Notes under the pieces: model-generated
Databases searched by the model: none
What the model saw: the letters and a program-made list of their open reading frames with translations, nothing else
What the model was told of the DNA's origin: nothing
Assembly (NCBI GenBank): GCA_937975655.1
Contig: CALJTZ010000277.1
Span: 1 to 5,672 of the forward strand
Direction: 5' to 3'
DNA from: an uncultured Synechococcus sp.
GTDB lineage: Bacteria; Cyanobacteriota; Cyanobacteriia; PCC-6307; Cyanobiaceae
Length of the DNA stretch: 5,672 nt
Translations under genes and position numbers: made by a program
Shown: one piece after another, positions 1 through 4,855 of the stretch
How the letters are laid out: the number at the start of each line of letters is the position of its first letter
Numbering within the stretch: position 1 is the first letter of the stretch

Positions 1-541
1 CCTGCTCCACCAGCTGGGCCATGCGAATGAAATGCTGTTCAGCCGGGGCGGTGTGGGGCCCATGGCCTTCGCTGTAGCAAAGCCACTGGCACCAGGCCCG
101 GAACAGGCGCCGCTCCAGCTGCCGCAGCGGAAACACATCCGGATCGCTCAGCCCCTTGCTCAGGGGGCCGAAGGCGGCTTCCAGTTCCCCCAGGATCACG
201 TCGCTCTCCGTGATCAGGCGACCATCCAGCTCGAGGGCGGGGAGCATGCCGGAAGGCACCCGTTGTTTGAACCACGCCTCCTTCTCCCCGTAGCAGAACA
301 TCGTCACCTTGCGGATGCGATAGGGAATCCGTTTTTCCTCCAGCCACAGCCACACCTTCTGGCAATAGGGACACCAGGCGTGGTGATCGCGGTAGAGCGT
401 CACCCGCACCTCACTCTCCGGGCGGCCAAACAGGCGCAGGCGGGCCTGGGGGTTGGTGGGCCCTTGGATGCGATCGGGCTCCACAGGAGCGAGGGCCTCC
501 AGCTCCGTCCAGCTGAGGGGCGCTGCGGCGGAAGCGGGCAT
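1..541 (-). CDS. Glutathione S-transferase-like protein with CPYC active site (N-terminal part, runs off left edge)
   Basis: Reading the minus strand from the ATG at 541-539 gives 180 open codons to the window edge, so the C-terminal part is missing. Residues about 45-125 look like a thioredoxin-fold GST N-terminal domain. There is a WCPYC active site (CPYC at residues 57-60) followed by a helix (QKVWLWLEEK). A VPSGMLPALEL segment supplies the expected cis-proline at P101, and E112-S113 fits the glutathione-binding acidic/Ser pair. Family knowledge suggests a cytosolic glutathione-dependent thiol transferase or reductase; a CPYC motif is more glutaredoxin-like or Omega/Iota-like than the Ser/Tyr classes. 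The class assignment is inference. The first 40 or so residues before the domain are unassigned. The gene is divergent from the DUF4912 gene, which starts 145 bp away. Long open frames on the opposite strand here are shadows of this gene. Confidence 0.85.
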   Translation of the reverse strand, partial: MPASAAAPLSWTELEALAPVEPDRIQGPTNPQARLRLFGRPESEVRVTLYRDHHAWCPYCQKVWLWLEEKRIPYRIRKVTMFCYGEKEAWFKQRVPSGMLPALELDGRLITESDVILGELEAAFGPLSKGLSDPDVFPLRQLERRLFRAWCQWLCYSEGHGPHTAPAEQHFIRMAQLVEQ

Positions 542-686
542 TGTCGGCAAGCCGGAGCCAACTGTTCTAAGCGCTGTGAGCACAGGCGTGCCGGGCCCCA
601 ACAGGTCAGCAATCCAGAACGTCTGTGGTGTGCGGCACATCGCCGAGCCAGGAACCCCTTAGGAAGGGTCCAACTGTTGGCTGGTG
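542..686. other. Divergent intergenic region between the GST-like and DUF4912 genes
   Basis: This 145-bp gap must hold the promoters for both outward-facing genes. I see no clear -35/-10 pair on either strand. It contains a 9-bp direct repeat CCAACTGTT at 558-566 and 670-678. The second copy extends to the odd palindrome CCAACTGTTGG at 670-680. A related CCAAC occurs at 598-602, and another short odd palindrome TGTGCGGCACA lies at 629-639. These could be operator half-sites or chance. AGGAAGG at 661-667 resembles a ribosome-binding site but lies 19 nt before the ATG at 687, farther than usual. Confidence 0.4.
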
Positions 687-1679
687 ATGGCGCTCTCTCT
701 TCAGGCACTGGCCAAAAAGGCCCTCGGGGTCCTCGGCCTCAACAAACCCGAAGCAAGCGCCAAGACAGCGGCACCGGCACCGCTGAGCAGTGGTAGCAGT
801 AGCGGTAGCAGCAGCCTCAGGTTTGAGGCCCATGGCCCCCAGTGGGGCTTTGCTTTCTGGAGCCTCTCCAACGGCGATCAGGCACGCCTGCGTGAGGCTG
901 GCGGCAGCGGCCTCTGCCTGCGTATCGCCGACGTGACAGGCCTGAACGGGTCGAGCCCAGCTCCCCACGCCCTGCAGGAGTTACGTGTGGACCCGCGCGC
1001 TGGGCAGTGGGGTGTGGCGTTGCCCCTCGGCGACCGCCTCTATCGCGCCGAGCTGGGCCTCCGCACCAGCCAGGGCTGGGTGGAACTGGTGCGCTCGGCA
1101 CCGGTGATGATCCCCGGCTTCAATGACGCCCCCGCGCCGGCCCCGAGCTTCGAGCCGTTTGCAGCGCCAGCGGCGTTCGATGCACCGGCAACAGCGAACC
1201 CGCCAGCGGCAGGCCCTGCGGCCCCCGCCCTGCACGAGCGCATGTATCAAACCGCCACGGTGCGGGTGCGGCAGCTGGGCCGGGGATCCGAGGTGTTGCA
1301 CACCCTGGAAACCTTGGAGGGTGAGCACGGCGCTCTCAATGCCTCAGGGGTGGGCCTGTGGGCCAGCGGCCGCAACGAATCAGGCGCCGGAGCTGTGGCC
1401 CGCCAACGCTCCTTTTGGCTGGTGGCCGATGCCGAACTGATCGTGTACGGCGCCACCGACCCTGCCGCGAGCCTCACCATCGGGGATCAGCCCGTGCCCC
1501 TCGCTGAGGACGGCACCTTCCGCCTGCATGTGCCCTTTCGCGATGGCGAGCAGGTGTATCCCATCACCGCCATTGCCGCCGATGGTGAACAGAAGCGCTC
1601 AATTCGCCTGAACTTCAGCCGCTCCACCCCCGAGGCCAACGTGAACAGCAAAGAGCAGGCCGTTAAAACCTGGTTTTAA
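687..1679 (+). CDS. DUF4912 domain-containing protein
   Basis: This is a 330-residue protein from ATG 687; a GTG directly before it at 684 is an equally in-frame alternative. I recognise the cyanobacterial DUF4912 family, whose biochemical function is unknown to me. A short N-terminal segment (residues 1-20, helical and basic) is followed by a Ser/Gly linker at 34-43. The DUF4912 domain is at about 44-143, with typical WGFAFW, LCLRIADVTG, YRAELG and LVRSAPVMIP segments. An Ala/Pro-rich linker spans about 144-182. A second conserved segment at about 243-315 (FWLVADAELIVYGATDP, then PLAEDGTFRLHVPFRDG) looks like a small beta-sandwich typical of the C-terminus of this family. No signal peptide or membrane segment is evident, so it is probably cytoplasmic. 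It stands alone, with 219 bp to the next gene. The domain order suggests a binding or scaffold protein rather than an enzyme, but that is inference. Confidence 0.85.
   Translation: MALSLQALAKKALGVLGLNKPEASAKTAAPAPLSSGSSSGSSSLRFEAHGPQWGFAFWSLSNGDQARLREAGGSGLCLRIADVTGLNGSSPAPHALQELRVDPRAGQWGVALPLGDRLYRAELGLRTSQGWVELVRSAPVMIPGFNDAPAPAPSFEPFAAPAAFDAPATANPPAAGPAAPALHERMYQTATVRVRQLGRGSEVLHTLETLEGEHGALNASGVGLWASGRNESGAGAVARQRSFWLVADAELIVYGATDPAASLTIGDQPVPLAEDGTFRLHVPFRDGEQVYPITAIAADGEQKRSIRLNFSRSTPEANVNSKEQAVKTWF
786..815 (+). repeat. Imperfect AGC/AGT/GGT triplet tract encoding a Ser/Gly linker
   Basis: Ten consecutive codons, all AGC, AGT or GGT, encode Ser and Gly at residues 34-43 of the DUF4912 protein. 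The tract is in frame and sits just before the folded domain, so it reads as a flexible linker. Such triplet tracts can change length by slippage without breaking the frame. Confidence 0.6.
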
Positions 1680-1898
1680 GTCAATGCAAGCCACCCTTTA
1701 ATTCTCTCTGGCGATCACAACACCAGAAGACGATCTTTGCCACCAAGGCAGAAGCTGAAGCACCCCACTGAATGCCAGCACCCAGAGCCCGGTACCCAGC
1801 ACTACAAGTTCAGAAAGTCTTTCGGCTCACAGTTGTTGCAGATTAAACACCTGCTCACCGGCAGCCCCTAGGGTCACCCAACACGCCGCAACTGAACC
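1680..1898. other. 219-bp intergenic region, no gene seen
   Basis: This stretch looks less GC-rich than the flanking genes. The longest plus-strand ATG frame I noticed is only 24 codons (from 1772) and is not convincing. There are small palindromes (GGTACC at 1791-1796, CCCTAGGG near 1866-1873), but no hairpin followed by a T-run that would terminate the DUF4912 transcript. A promoter for the following small gene probably lies here; GATTAA near 1840 could be a weak -10, but it has no good partner. Confidence 0.4.
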
Positions 1899-2099
1899 AT
1901 GGCTCCCTTGGAGCGCAGGATTGATCCGGCTGCTTTGAAGTGGCAGGACGATGGTGAACTCGCCCCCAACGATGTGTTCGCGCTGATCTGCCGTCTGCGT
2001 GCGGTGGAACCCGGTGAACGCAGCAACGAACTCTGGCGGCTCGGACAGAAGTATCCCCAGCCCACGCCCCGGGGCGATTCCGGCGACCAGCCTGCCTGA
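1899..2099 (+). CDS. Small hypothetical protein, 66 residues
   Basis: I do not recognise this protein. The start is well bounded, because an in-frame TGA lies immediately upstream at 1893-1895 and ATG 1899 is the first start after it. The product is hydrophilic. Residues about 1-22 are charged (MAPLERRIDPAALKW, then an acidic stretch QDDGELAP). Residues about 23-50 look like two short helices (NDVFALICRLRAVEPGERSNELWRLGQKYP) with one Cys and one Trp. The last 15 residues are Pro/Gly/Asp-rich and probably disordered. There is no signal peptide or membrane segment, and no clear Shine-Dalgarno. Protein-like composition with an ordered middle and disordered tail makes it more likely real than chance. 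It is followed 101 bp later by the Nif11-like gene on the same strand, so co-transcription is possible. Confidence 0.6.
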   Translation: MAPLERRIDPAALKWQDDGELAPNDVFALICRLRAVEPGERSNELWRLGQKYPQPTPRGDSGDQPA

Positions 2100-2111
2100 A
2101 TCACACCCCAC

Positions 2112-2144
2112 CATTGGCACACATTTGGTCACATCTGGTGGTCC
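2112..2144. repeat. Imperfect direct repeat within a CCACCA/TGGTGG inverted pair, upstream of the Nif11-like gene
   Basis: In the gap between the 66-residue gene and the Nif11-like gene, TTGGCACACAT is followed at once by TTGGTCACAT, an imperfect tandem repeat. The pair is enclosed by CCACCA on the left and TGGTGG on the right, which could close a stem of 6 bp around about 22 nt. There is no T-run afterwards, so it does not look like an intrinsic terminator. An operator for the downstream gene is possible; chance is also possible. Boundaries are approximate. Confidence 0.3.
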
Positions 2145-2189
2145 CCCAGGCAAGGACGAGTCATATCGGCTCGCGAAGCTCAGGGCGTT

Positions 2190-2193
2190 GGAG
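2190..2193 (+). promoter_or_regulatory. Ribosome-binding site of the Nif11-like gene
   Basis: GGAG lies 7 nt before ATG 2201. With the in-frame TGA at 2195-2197 excluding any earlier start, it fixes the start of the Nif11-like gene. Confidence 0.6.
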
Positions 2194-2200
2194 ATGACCC

Positions 2201-2425
2201 ATGAGCTGGAGCGAACTCGAGCGGCTGGTGAGCGCCGCTGAAACCAGAGCCGAGGTGCGGCGAGCGGTGCGGCGCTGCACCAGCAGCCAAGACCTGATCA
2301 CAGCGGCCCGAACCCTGGGCTTTCGCATCACGGCCGCCGATCTCAAGATGGCGGAGGTGAAGCACCGCGTGGAGCACCGCAAACGCCGGCCCCGGCAGCA
2401 CCAGGGATCCCGCGGAGCCGCCTGA
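2201..2425 (+). CDS. Nif11-like family small protein
   Basis: This is a 74-residue protein from ATG 2201. The N-terminal 50 residues match the Nif11 pattern: an opening helix (SELERLVSAAETRAEVRRAV), then a segment SQDLITAARTLGFRITAADL that corresponds to the family signature of a helix, a GF(x)IT turn and an ADL start of the next helix. Nif11-like domains occur as leader peptides of modified natural products and as free-standing proteins in cyanobacteria. Here no double-glycine-type cleavage site followed by a Cys/Ser/Thr core is seen, and no modification enzyme is nearby. Instead the last 20 or so residues are strongly basic (KHRVEHRKRRPRQ), which could bind nucleic acid or simply be disordered. 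A free-standing Nif11-type protein is therefore likelier than a precursor peptide. Its stop codon is 5 bp from that of the convergent SepF-like gene. Confidence 0.7.
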   Translation: MSWSELERLVSAAETRAEVRRAVRRCTSSQDLITAARTLGFRITAADLKMAEVKHRVEHRKRRPRQHQGSRGAA

Positions 2426-2430
2426 ACCGG

Positions 2431-2697
2431 TCAGTGTTCGTCCCGCAACACCCGCACCACCTGGGGAGCAAACAGAAACACCTGCTCCCCCACCCGCTCG
2501 GAGTGGCCGTCGATCGCGAGCACGCCGCCGGAGAGGAAATCAACAGTGCGCTGGGCTACCTCCGGTTCCAGGGAGGCGGTGTCGAGCACCAGGGTTTTCT
2601 GCTCACGCACCAGCACCAGGGCGGAGCAAGCCTCATCAAAGGAGAGGGGGGTCACCAGGGCAATTTCGGTGCTGAGGCTGCGGAAGGGGGTTGGCAT
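2431..2697 (-). CDS. Minimal SepF-domain protein (cell division SepF family)
   Basis: The minus-strand ATG at 2697-2695 gives 88 residues. Residues about 14-84 match the SepF/YlmF core: a DEACSALVLVREQKTLVLDT strand-helix-strand, then EPEVAQRTVDFLSGGVLAIDG and HSERVGEQVFLFAP. The VDFLSGG...IDG and ERVGE..FLFAP segments are the family hallmarks. SepF normally tethers and bundles FtsZ at the division ring. Full-length SepF has an N-terminal membrane-targeting amphipathic helix and a linker before this core, giving roughly 150-200 residues; here only 13 residues precede it. The same frame extends upstream to 2982, but the extra residues are low-complexity and overlap hoxE antisense, so the short form is chosen. 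It may be a second SepF-like paralogue or a soluble partner rather than the main SepF, so I give no gene symbol. It is convergent with the Nif11-like gene and divergent from hoxE. Confidence 0.82.
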   Translation of the reverse strand: MPTPFRSLSTEIALVTPLSFDEACSALVLVREQKTLVLDTASLEPEVAQRTVDFLSGGVLAIDGHSERVGEQVFLFAPQVVRVLRDEH

Positions 2698-2846
2698 GCC
2701 TGCAAGCTGACGCTCACCACAACCCTTGACCGTTCGCGACACAACCTGTCGTGAGAGCAGCAGATCATGGCCGGCATCCACGCAGTTGTGCTGCTGCCAT
2801 CCCAGCGGTGCATTCCTAGCTTGAGGGCATCGGGCTGGTCCCAGCC
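2698..2846. promoter_or_regulatory. Divergent control region between the sepF-like gene and the hox operon
   Basis: This 149-bp region must contain the start of the sepF-like transcript and, unless it begins inside the neighbouring gene, the hox promoter. A TTGACC at 2726-2731 matches the -35 consensus at five of six bases on the plus strand. No good -10 lies 16-18 bp after it (2749-2754 reads TCGTGA). The region also holds the dyad at 2733-2755 and a looser inverted pair AGCAGCA (2756-2762) / TGCTGCT (2789-2795). In other cyanobacteria hox promoters are controlled by LexA and AbrB-type regulators. I looked for the cyanobacterial LexA pattern RGTAC-N3-DGTWC and did not see it here. Confidence 0.45.
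2733..2755. promoter_or_regulatory. Dyad symmetry upstream of hoxE, candidate operator
   Basis: The arms CGACA (2737-2741) and TGTCG (2747-2751) are perfect and are separated by 5 nt (CAACC). With two G-T pairs the pairing extends to 9 bp as RNA (2733-2741 with 2747-2755). No T-run follows on either strand, so an intrinsic terminator is unlikely. It lies 2 bp after a TTGACC -35-like hexamer, where a repressor could block transcription. The regulator is not identifiable from sequence. Confidence 0.4.
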
Positions 2847-3287
2847 ATGGCCGAGGGCTACTCCGAACTCGAGCCCGTGCTGCAGCGCCACGGGCACCGG
2901 CCCGACGGCCTGATTGAGGTCTTGAATCGCGCCCAGGAGCTCTACGGCCATCTGACCCCACCGCTGTTGCGTCACATCGCACGGCAACTGCACCTGCCCT
3001 TCAGTCGGGTCCAGGGCACAGCCAGCTTTTACCACCTGTTTCGCTTCTCTCCTCCGGCGCGCCACCGCTGTTGGGTGTGTACCGGCACGGCTTGCCATGT
3101 GAAGGGCGCGGCCAGCCTGTTGGCCGCGCTGCAGCGGGGACCCCTGAACGCCTGGGGCATTGAGCTCGGCTCGGTGCGCTGCATCGGCACCTGCAGCGGT
3201 GCCCCGCTGGTGGTGGTGGACCAGCAGGTGTGGAATCAACAGAGCTGCGCCTCGGTGCTGGCCGGCCTGCGGGAGCTCGCGCCATGA
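2847..3287 (+). CDS. hoxE: Bidirectional [NiFe]-hydrogenase diaphorase subunit HoxE
   Basis: This 146-residue protein is NuoE-like, with a thioredoxin-like [2Fe-2S] fold. The N-terminal helical part (residues about 15-70) contains LIEVLNRAQELYGHLTPPLL and the family segment VQGTASFYHLFRF. The four cluster ligands are visible as C78-x4-C83 in VCTGTACHVKG and C112-x3-C116 in CIGTCSGAP. HoxE is part of the cytoplasmic diaphorase module with HoxF and HoxU; it is thought to carry electrons between the flavin subunit and other acceptors or donors. An in-frame TAG at about 2816-2818 rules out a much earlier start, so ATG 2847 is favoured. No clear Shine-Dalgarno precedes it. The protein lacks the N-terminal extension of about 20 residues I recall in Synechocystis HoxE. 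The stop overlaps the hoxF start as ATGA, and this is the first gene of the operon. Confidence 0.95.
   Translation: MAEGYSELEPVLQRHGHRPDGLIEVLNRAQELYGHLTPPLLRHIARQLHLPFSRVQGTASFYHLFRFSPPARHRCWVCTGTACHVKGAASLLAALQRGPLNAWGIELGSVRCIGTCSGAPLVVVDQQVWNQQSCASVLAGLRELAP
3272..3275 (+). promoter_or_regulatory. Ribosome-binding site of hoxF inside hoxE
   Basis: GGAG lies 8 nt before ATG 3284, within the last codons of hoxE. It supports that ATG over the upstream in-frame GTG at 3230. Confidence 0.65.
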
Positions 3288-4855
3288 AGGCCTGCCTGCG
3301 GGTCTGCAGCGCCGCCAGTTGCCGCAGCCGCGGCGCTGCCACGTTGCAGCACACCCTCAGCGAGGCCATTGCCAGCGCCGGGCTCGAGCACCGCCTCCGC
3401 GTGAAGGAGGTGGGTTGCCTGGGCCCCTGCAGCGATGGGCCACTGCTGGCGATGGACGCCAGCCCCGAGGCCCAAACGCAGCTCTATGGCTCCATTCCGG
3501 CCGCCGATGCTGCCCAGCTGGCCGCCAGCCTCACGCAGGCCGCCGCCCGGCACACGCTGGCGCAGTGGTGCCCTGCAGGCGGTCAGCGGATTGACCTCAA
3601 CCATCCCTTTTTCCAGCTGCAACGGCGGCTGGTGTTGGAGCACTGCGGCCAGATCGATCCCAACTCCATCGAGGAGGCCCTGGCAGCCGGTGCCTACCGG
3701 CAGCTGGAGCGGGTTCTGCAGACCAACAACCCCGCGGCCGTGATCGAACAGGTGCAGCGCAGCGGCCTGCGAGGCCGGGGCGGGGCTGGCTATCCCACCG
3801 GGCTCAAGTGGGCCGCCGTGGCCCAGAGCCCCGGCACCGACAAGCTGGTGGTGTGCAACGCCGATGAGGGCGACCCCGGTGCCTTCATGGATCGCACCGT
3901 GCTGGAAGGCGATCCCCACACCGTGCTGGAGGGCATGGCCATCGCAGCCCATGCCGTCGGGGCCAGCCGTGGCTTCATCTACGTGCGAGCGGAATACCCT
4001 CTGGCCATTGCCCGGCTGCACACCGCCATCGCCGCGGCCCACGGGCAGGGCTGGCTGGGCATGGCGATCGCCGGGAGCCGTTTCAACTTTGACGTCGAGC
4101 TGCGGGTGGGGGCCGGCGCCTATGTGTGCGGCGAGGAAACCGCCTTGATGCAATCGATCGAGGGCAAGCGCGGCATGCCGCGGCCCAGGCCTCCCTATCC
4201 CGCAGAGCAGGGGGTGTTCGGCCTGCCCACGCTGATCAACAACGTGGAAACCTTCGCCAATCTGCCGGCCCTGCTGCGCCTCGGCCTGGAGAGCTACGGC
4301 CGGGGCACCAAGGTGTTCTCCCTTACCGGCCACGTGCGCCGCTCGGGGGTGATCGAGGTGCCGATGGGCACCAGCCTCCGCAGGATTGTGGAGACCATGG
4401 GCGGCGGCGCGGCGGCGGGCAGAACCATCAAGGCCGTGCAGACCGGTGGACCGTCCGGTGGCTGCGTTCCCGCCAACCAGCTCGACACGCCCGTGGACTA
4501 CGAGAGCCTGAAGGCCCTCGGCACGATCATGGGCTCCGGCGGCATGGTGGTGATGGATGACACCACCAACATGGTGGACATCGCCCGCTTCTTTATGGCC
4601 TTCTGCCGGGAGGAGTCGTGCGGCAAGTGCGTTCCCTGCCGCGCCGGCACCGTGCAACTCGACAACCTGCTGGAGAAGCTCCTCGGGGGCCGCGCCGCGC
4701 CGGGGGATCTCGAACAACTGGAGCGCCTCTGCCACATGGTGAAGGACACCAGCCTGTGCGGCTTGGGCCAGGGCGCCCCCAAGCCCGTGCTCAGCACCCT
4801 GCGCCACTTTCGCGACGACTATCTGGCCCTGGTCCCAGCGGAGACCAGCCGATGA
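3284..4855 (+). CDS. hoxF: Bidirectional [NiFe]-hydrogenase diaphorase subunit HoxF (NAD(P)H- and FMN-binding)
   Basis: This 523-residue protein is close to the usual HoxF length. Residues 1-90 form a thioredoxin-like [2Fe-2S] domain with ligands C8-x4-C13 and C45-x3-C49, which marks HoxF apart from plain NuoF. Residues about 110-440 are the NuoF-like flavoprotein. It has the glycine-rich FMN/nucleotide loop GLRGRGGAGYPTGLKW (161-176), the NADEGDPGAFMDR motif (192-204), GAGAYVCGEETALMQSIEG (276-293) and LPTLINNVETFANLP (314-328). The C-terminal [4Fe-4S] site is ESCGKCVPCRAGT (C446, C449, C452) with C492 in DTSLCGLGQ. HoxF oxidises or reduces NAD(P)H at FMN and passes electrons along the FeS chain towards HoxU and HoxY. 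ATG 3284 overlaps the hoxE stop and has a well-placed GGAG; the frame extends upstream to a GTG at 3230 with no conserved sequence. The long antisense frame over this gene is a composition shadow. Confidence 0.97.
   Translation: MKACLRVCSAASCRSRGAATLQHTLSEAIASAGLEHRLRVKEVGCLGPCSDGPLLAMDASPEAQTQLYGSIPAADAAQLAASLTQAAARHTLAQWCPAGGQRIDLNHPFFQLQRRLVLEHCGQIDPNSIEEALAAGAYRQLERVLQTNNPAAVIEQVQRSGLRGRGGAGYPTGLKWAAVAQSPGTDKLVVCNADEGDPGAFMDRTVLEGDPHTVLEGMAIAAHAVGASRGFIYVRAEYPLAIARLHTAIAAAHGQGWLGMAIAGSRFNFDVELRVGAGAYVCGEETALMQSIEGKRGMPRPRPPYPAEQGVFGLPTLINNVETFANLPALLRLGLESYGRGTKVFSLTGHVRRSGVIEVPMGTSLRRIVETMGGGAAAGRTIKAVQTGGPSGGCVPANQLDTPVDYESLKALGTIMGSGGMVVMDDTTNMVDIARFFMAFCREESCGKCVPCRAGTVQLDNLLEKLLGGRAAPGDLEQLERLCHMVKDTSLCGLGQGAPKPVLSTLRHFRDDYLALVPAETSR
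4840..4843 (+). promoter_or_regulatory. Ribosome-binding site of hoxU inside hoxF
   Basis: GGAG lies 8 nt before ATG 4852, the same spacing as at the hoxE/hoxF junction. It fixes the hoxU start and rules out the long upstream extension of the same frame inside hoxF. Confidence 0.65.

Noticed and set aside
32..796. 254-codon plus-strand frame over the GST-like gene
   Set aside because: The opposite strand encodes a clear CPYC GST-like domain, and this frame gives low-complexity sequence that also runs into the DUF4912 gene.
1783..1815. Possible LexA-type box starting at GGTACC
   Set aside because: The second half does not match GTWC at the required spacing, and it is not upstream of hox.
1772..1846. 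24-codon ATG frame in the 1680-1898 gap
   Set aside because: Too short, no ribosome-binding site and no recognisable feature.
2756..2795. AGCAGCA/TGCTGCT inverted pair as a terminator or riboswitch stem
   Set aside because: Low-complexity triplet arms with a 26-nt loop and no T-run; likely by chance.
2698..2982. Upstream extension of the sepF-like frame to 183 codons
   Set aside because: The added 95 residues are Arg/Ala/Gly-rich with no amphipathic helix pattern and lie antisense to hoxE.
2652..3239. 195-codon minus-strand frame across the sepF-hoxE gap and hoxE
   Set aside because: It is antisense to the conserved HoxE and overlaps the sepF-like gene in another frame; no recognisable motif.
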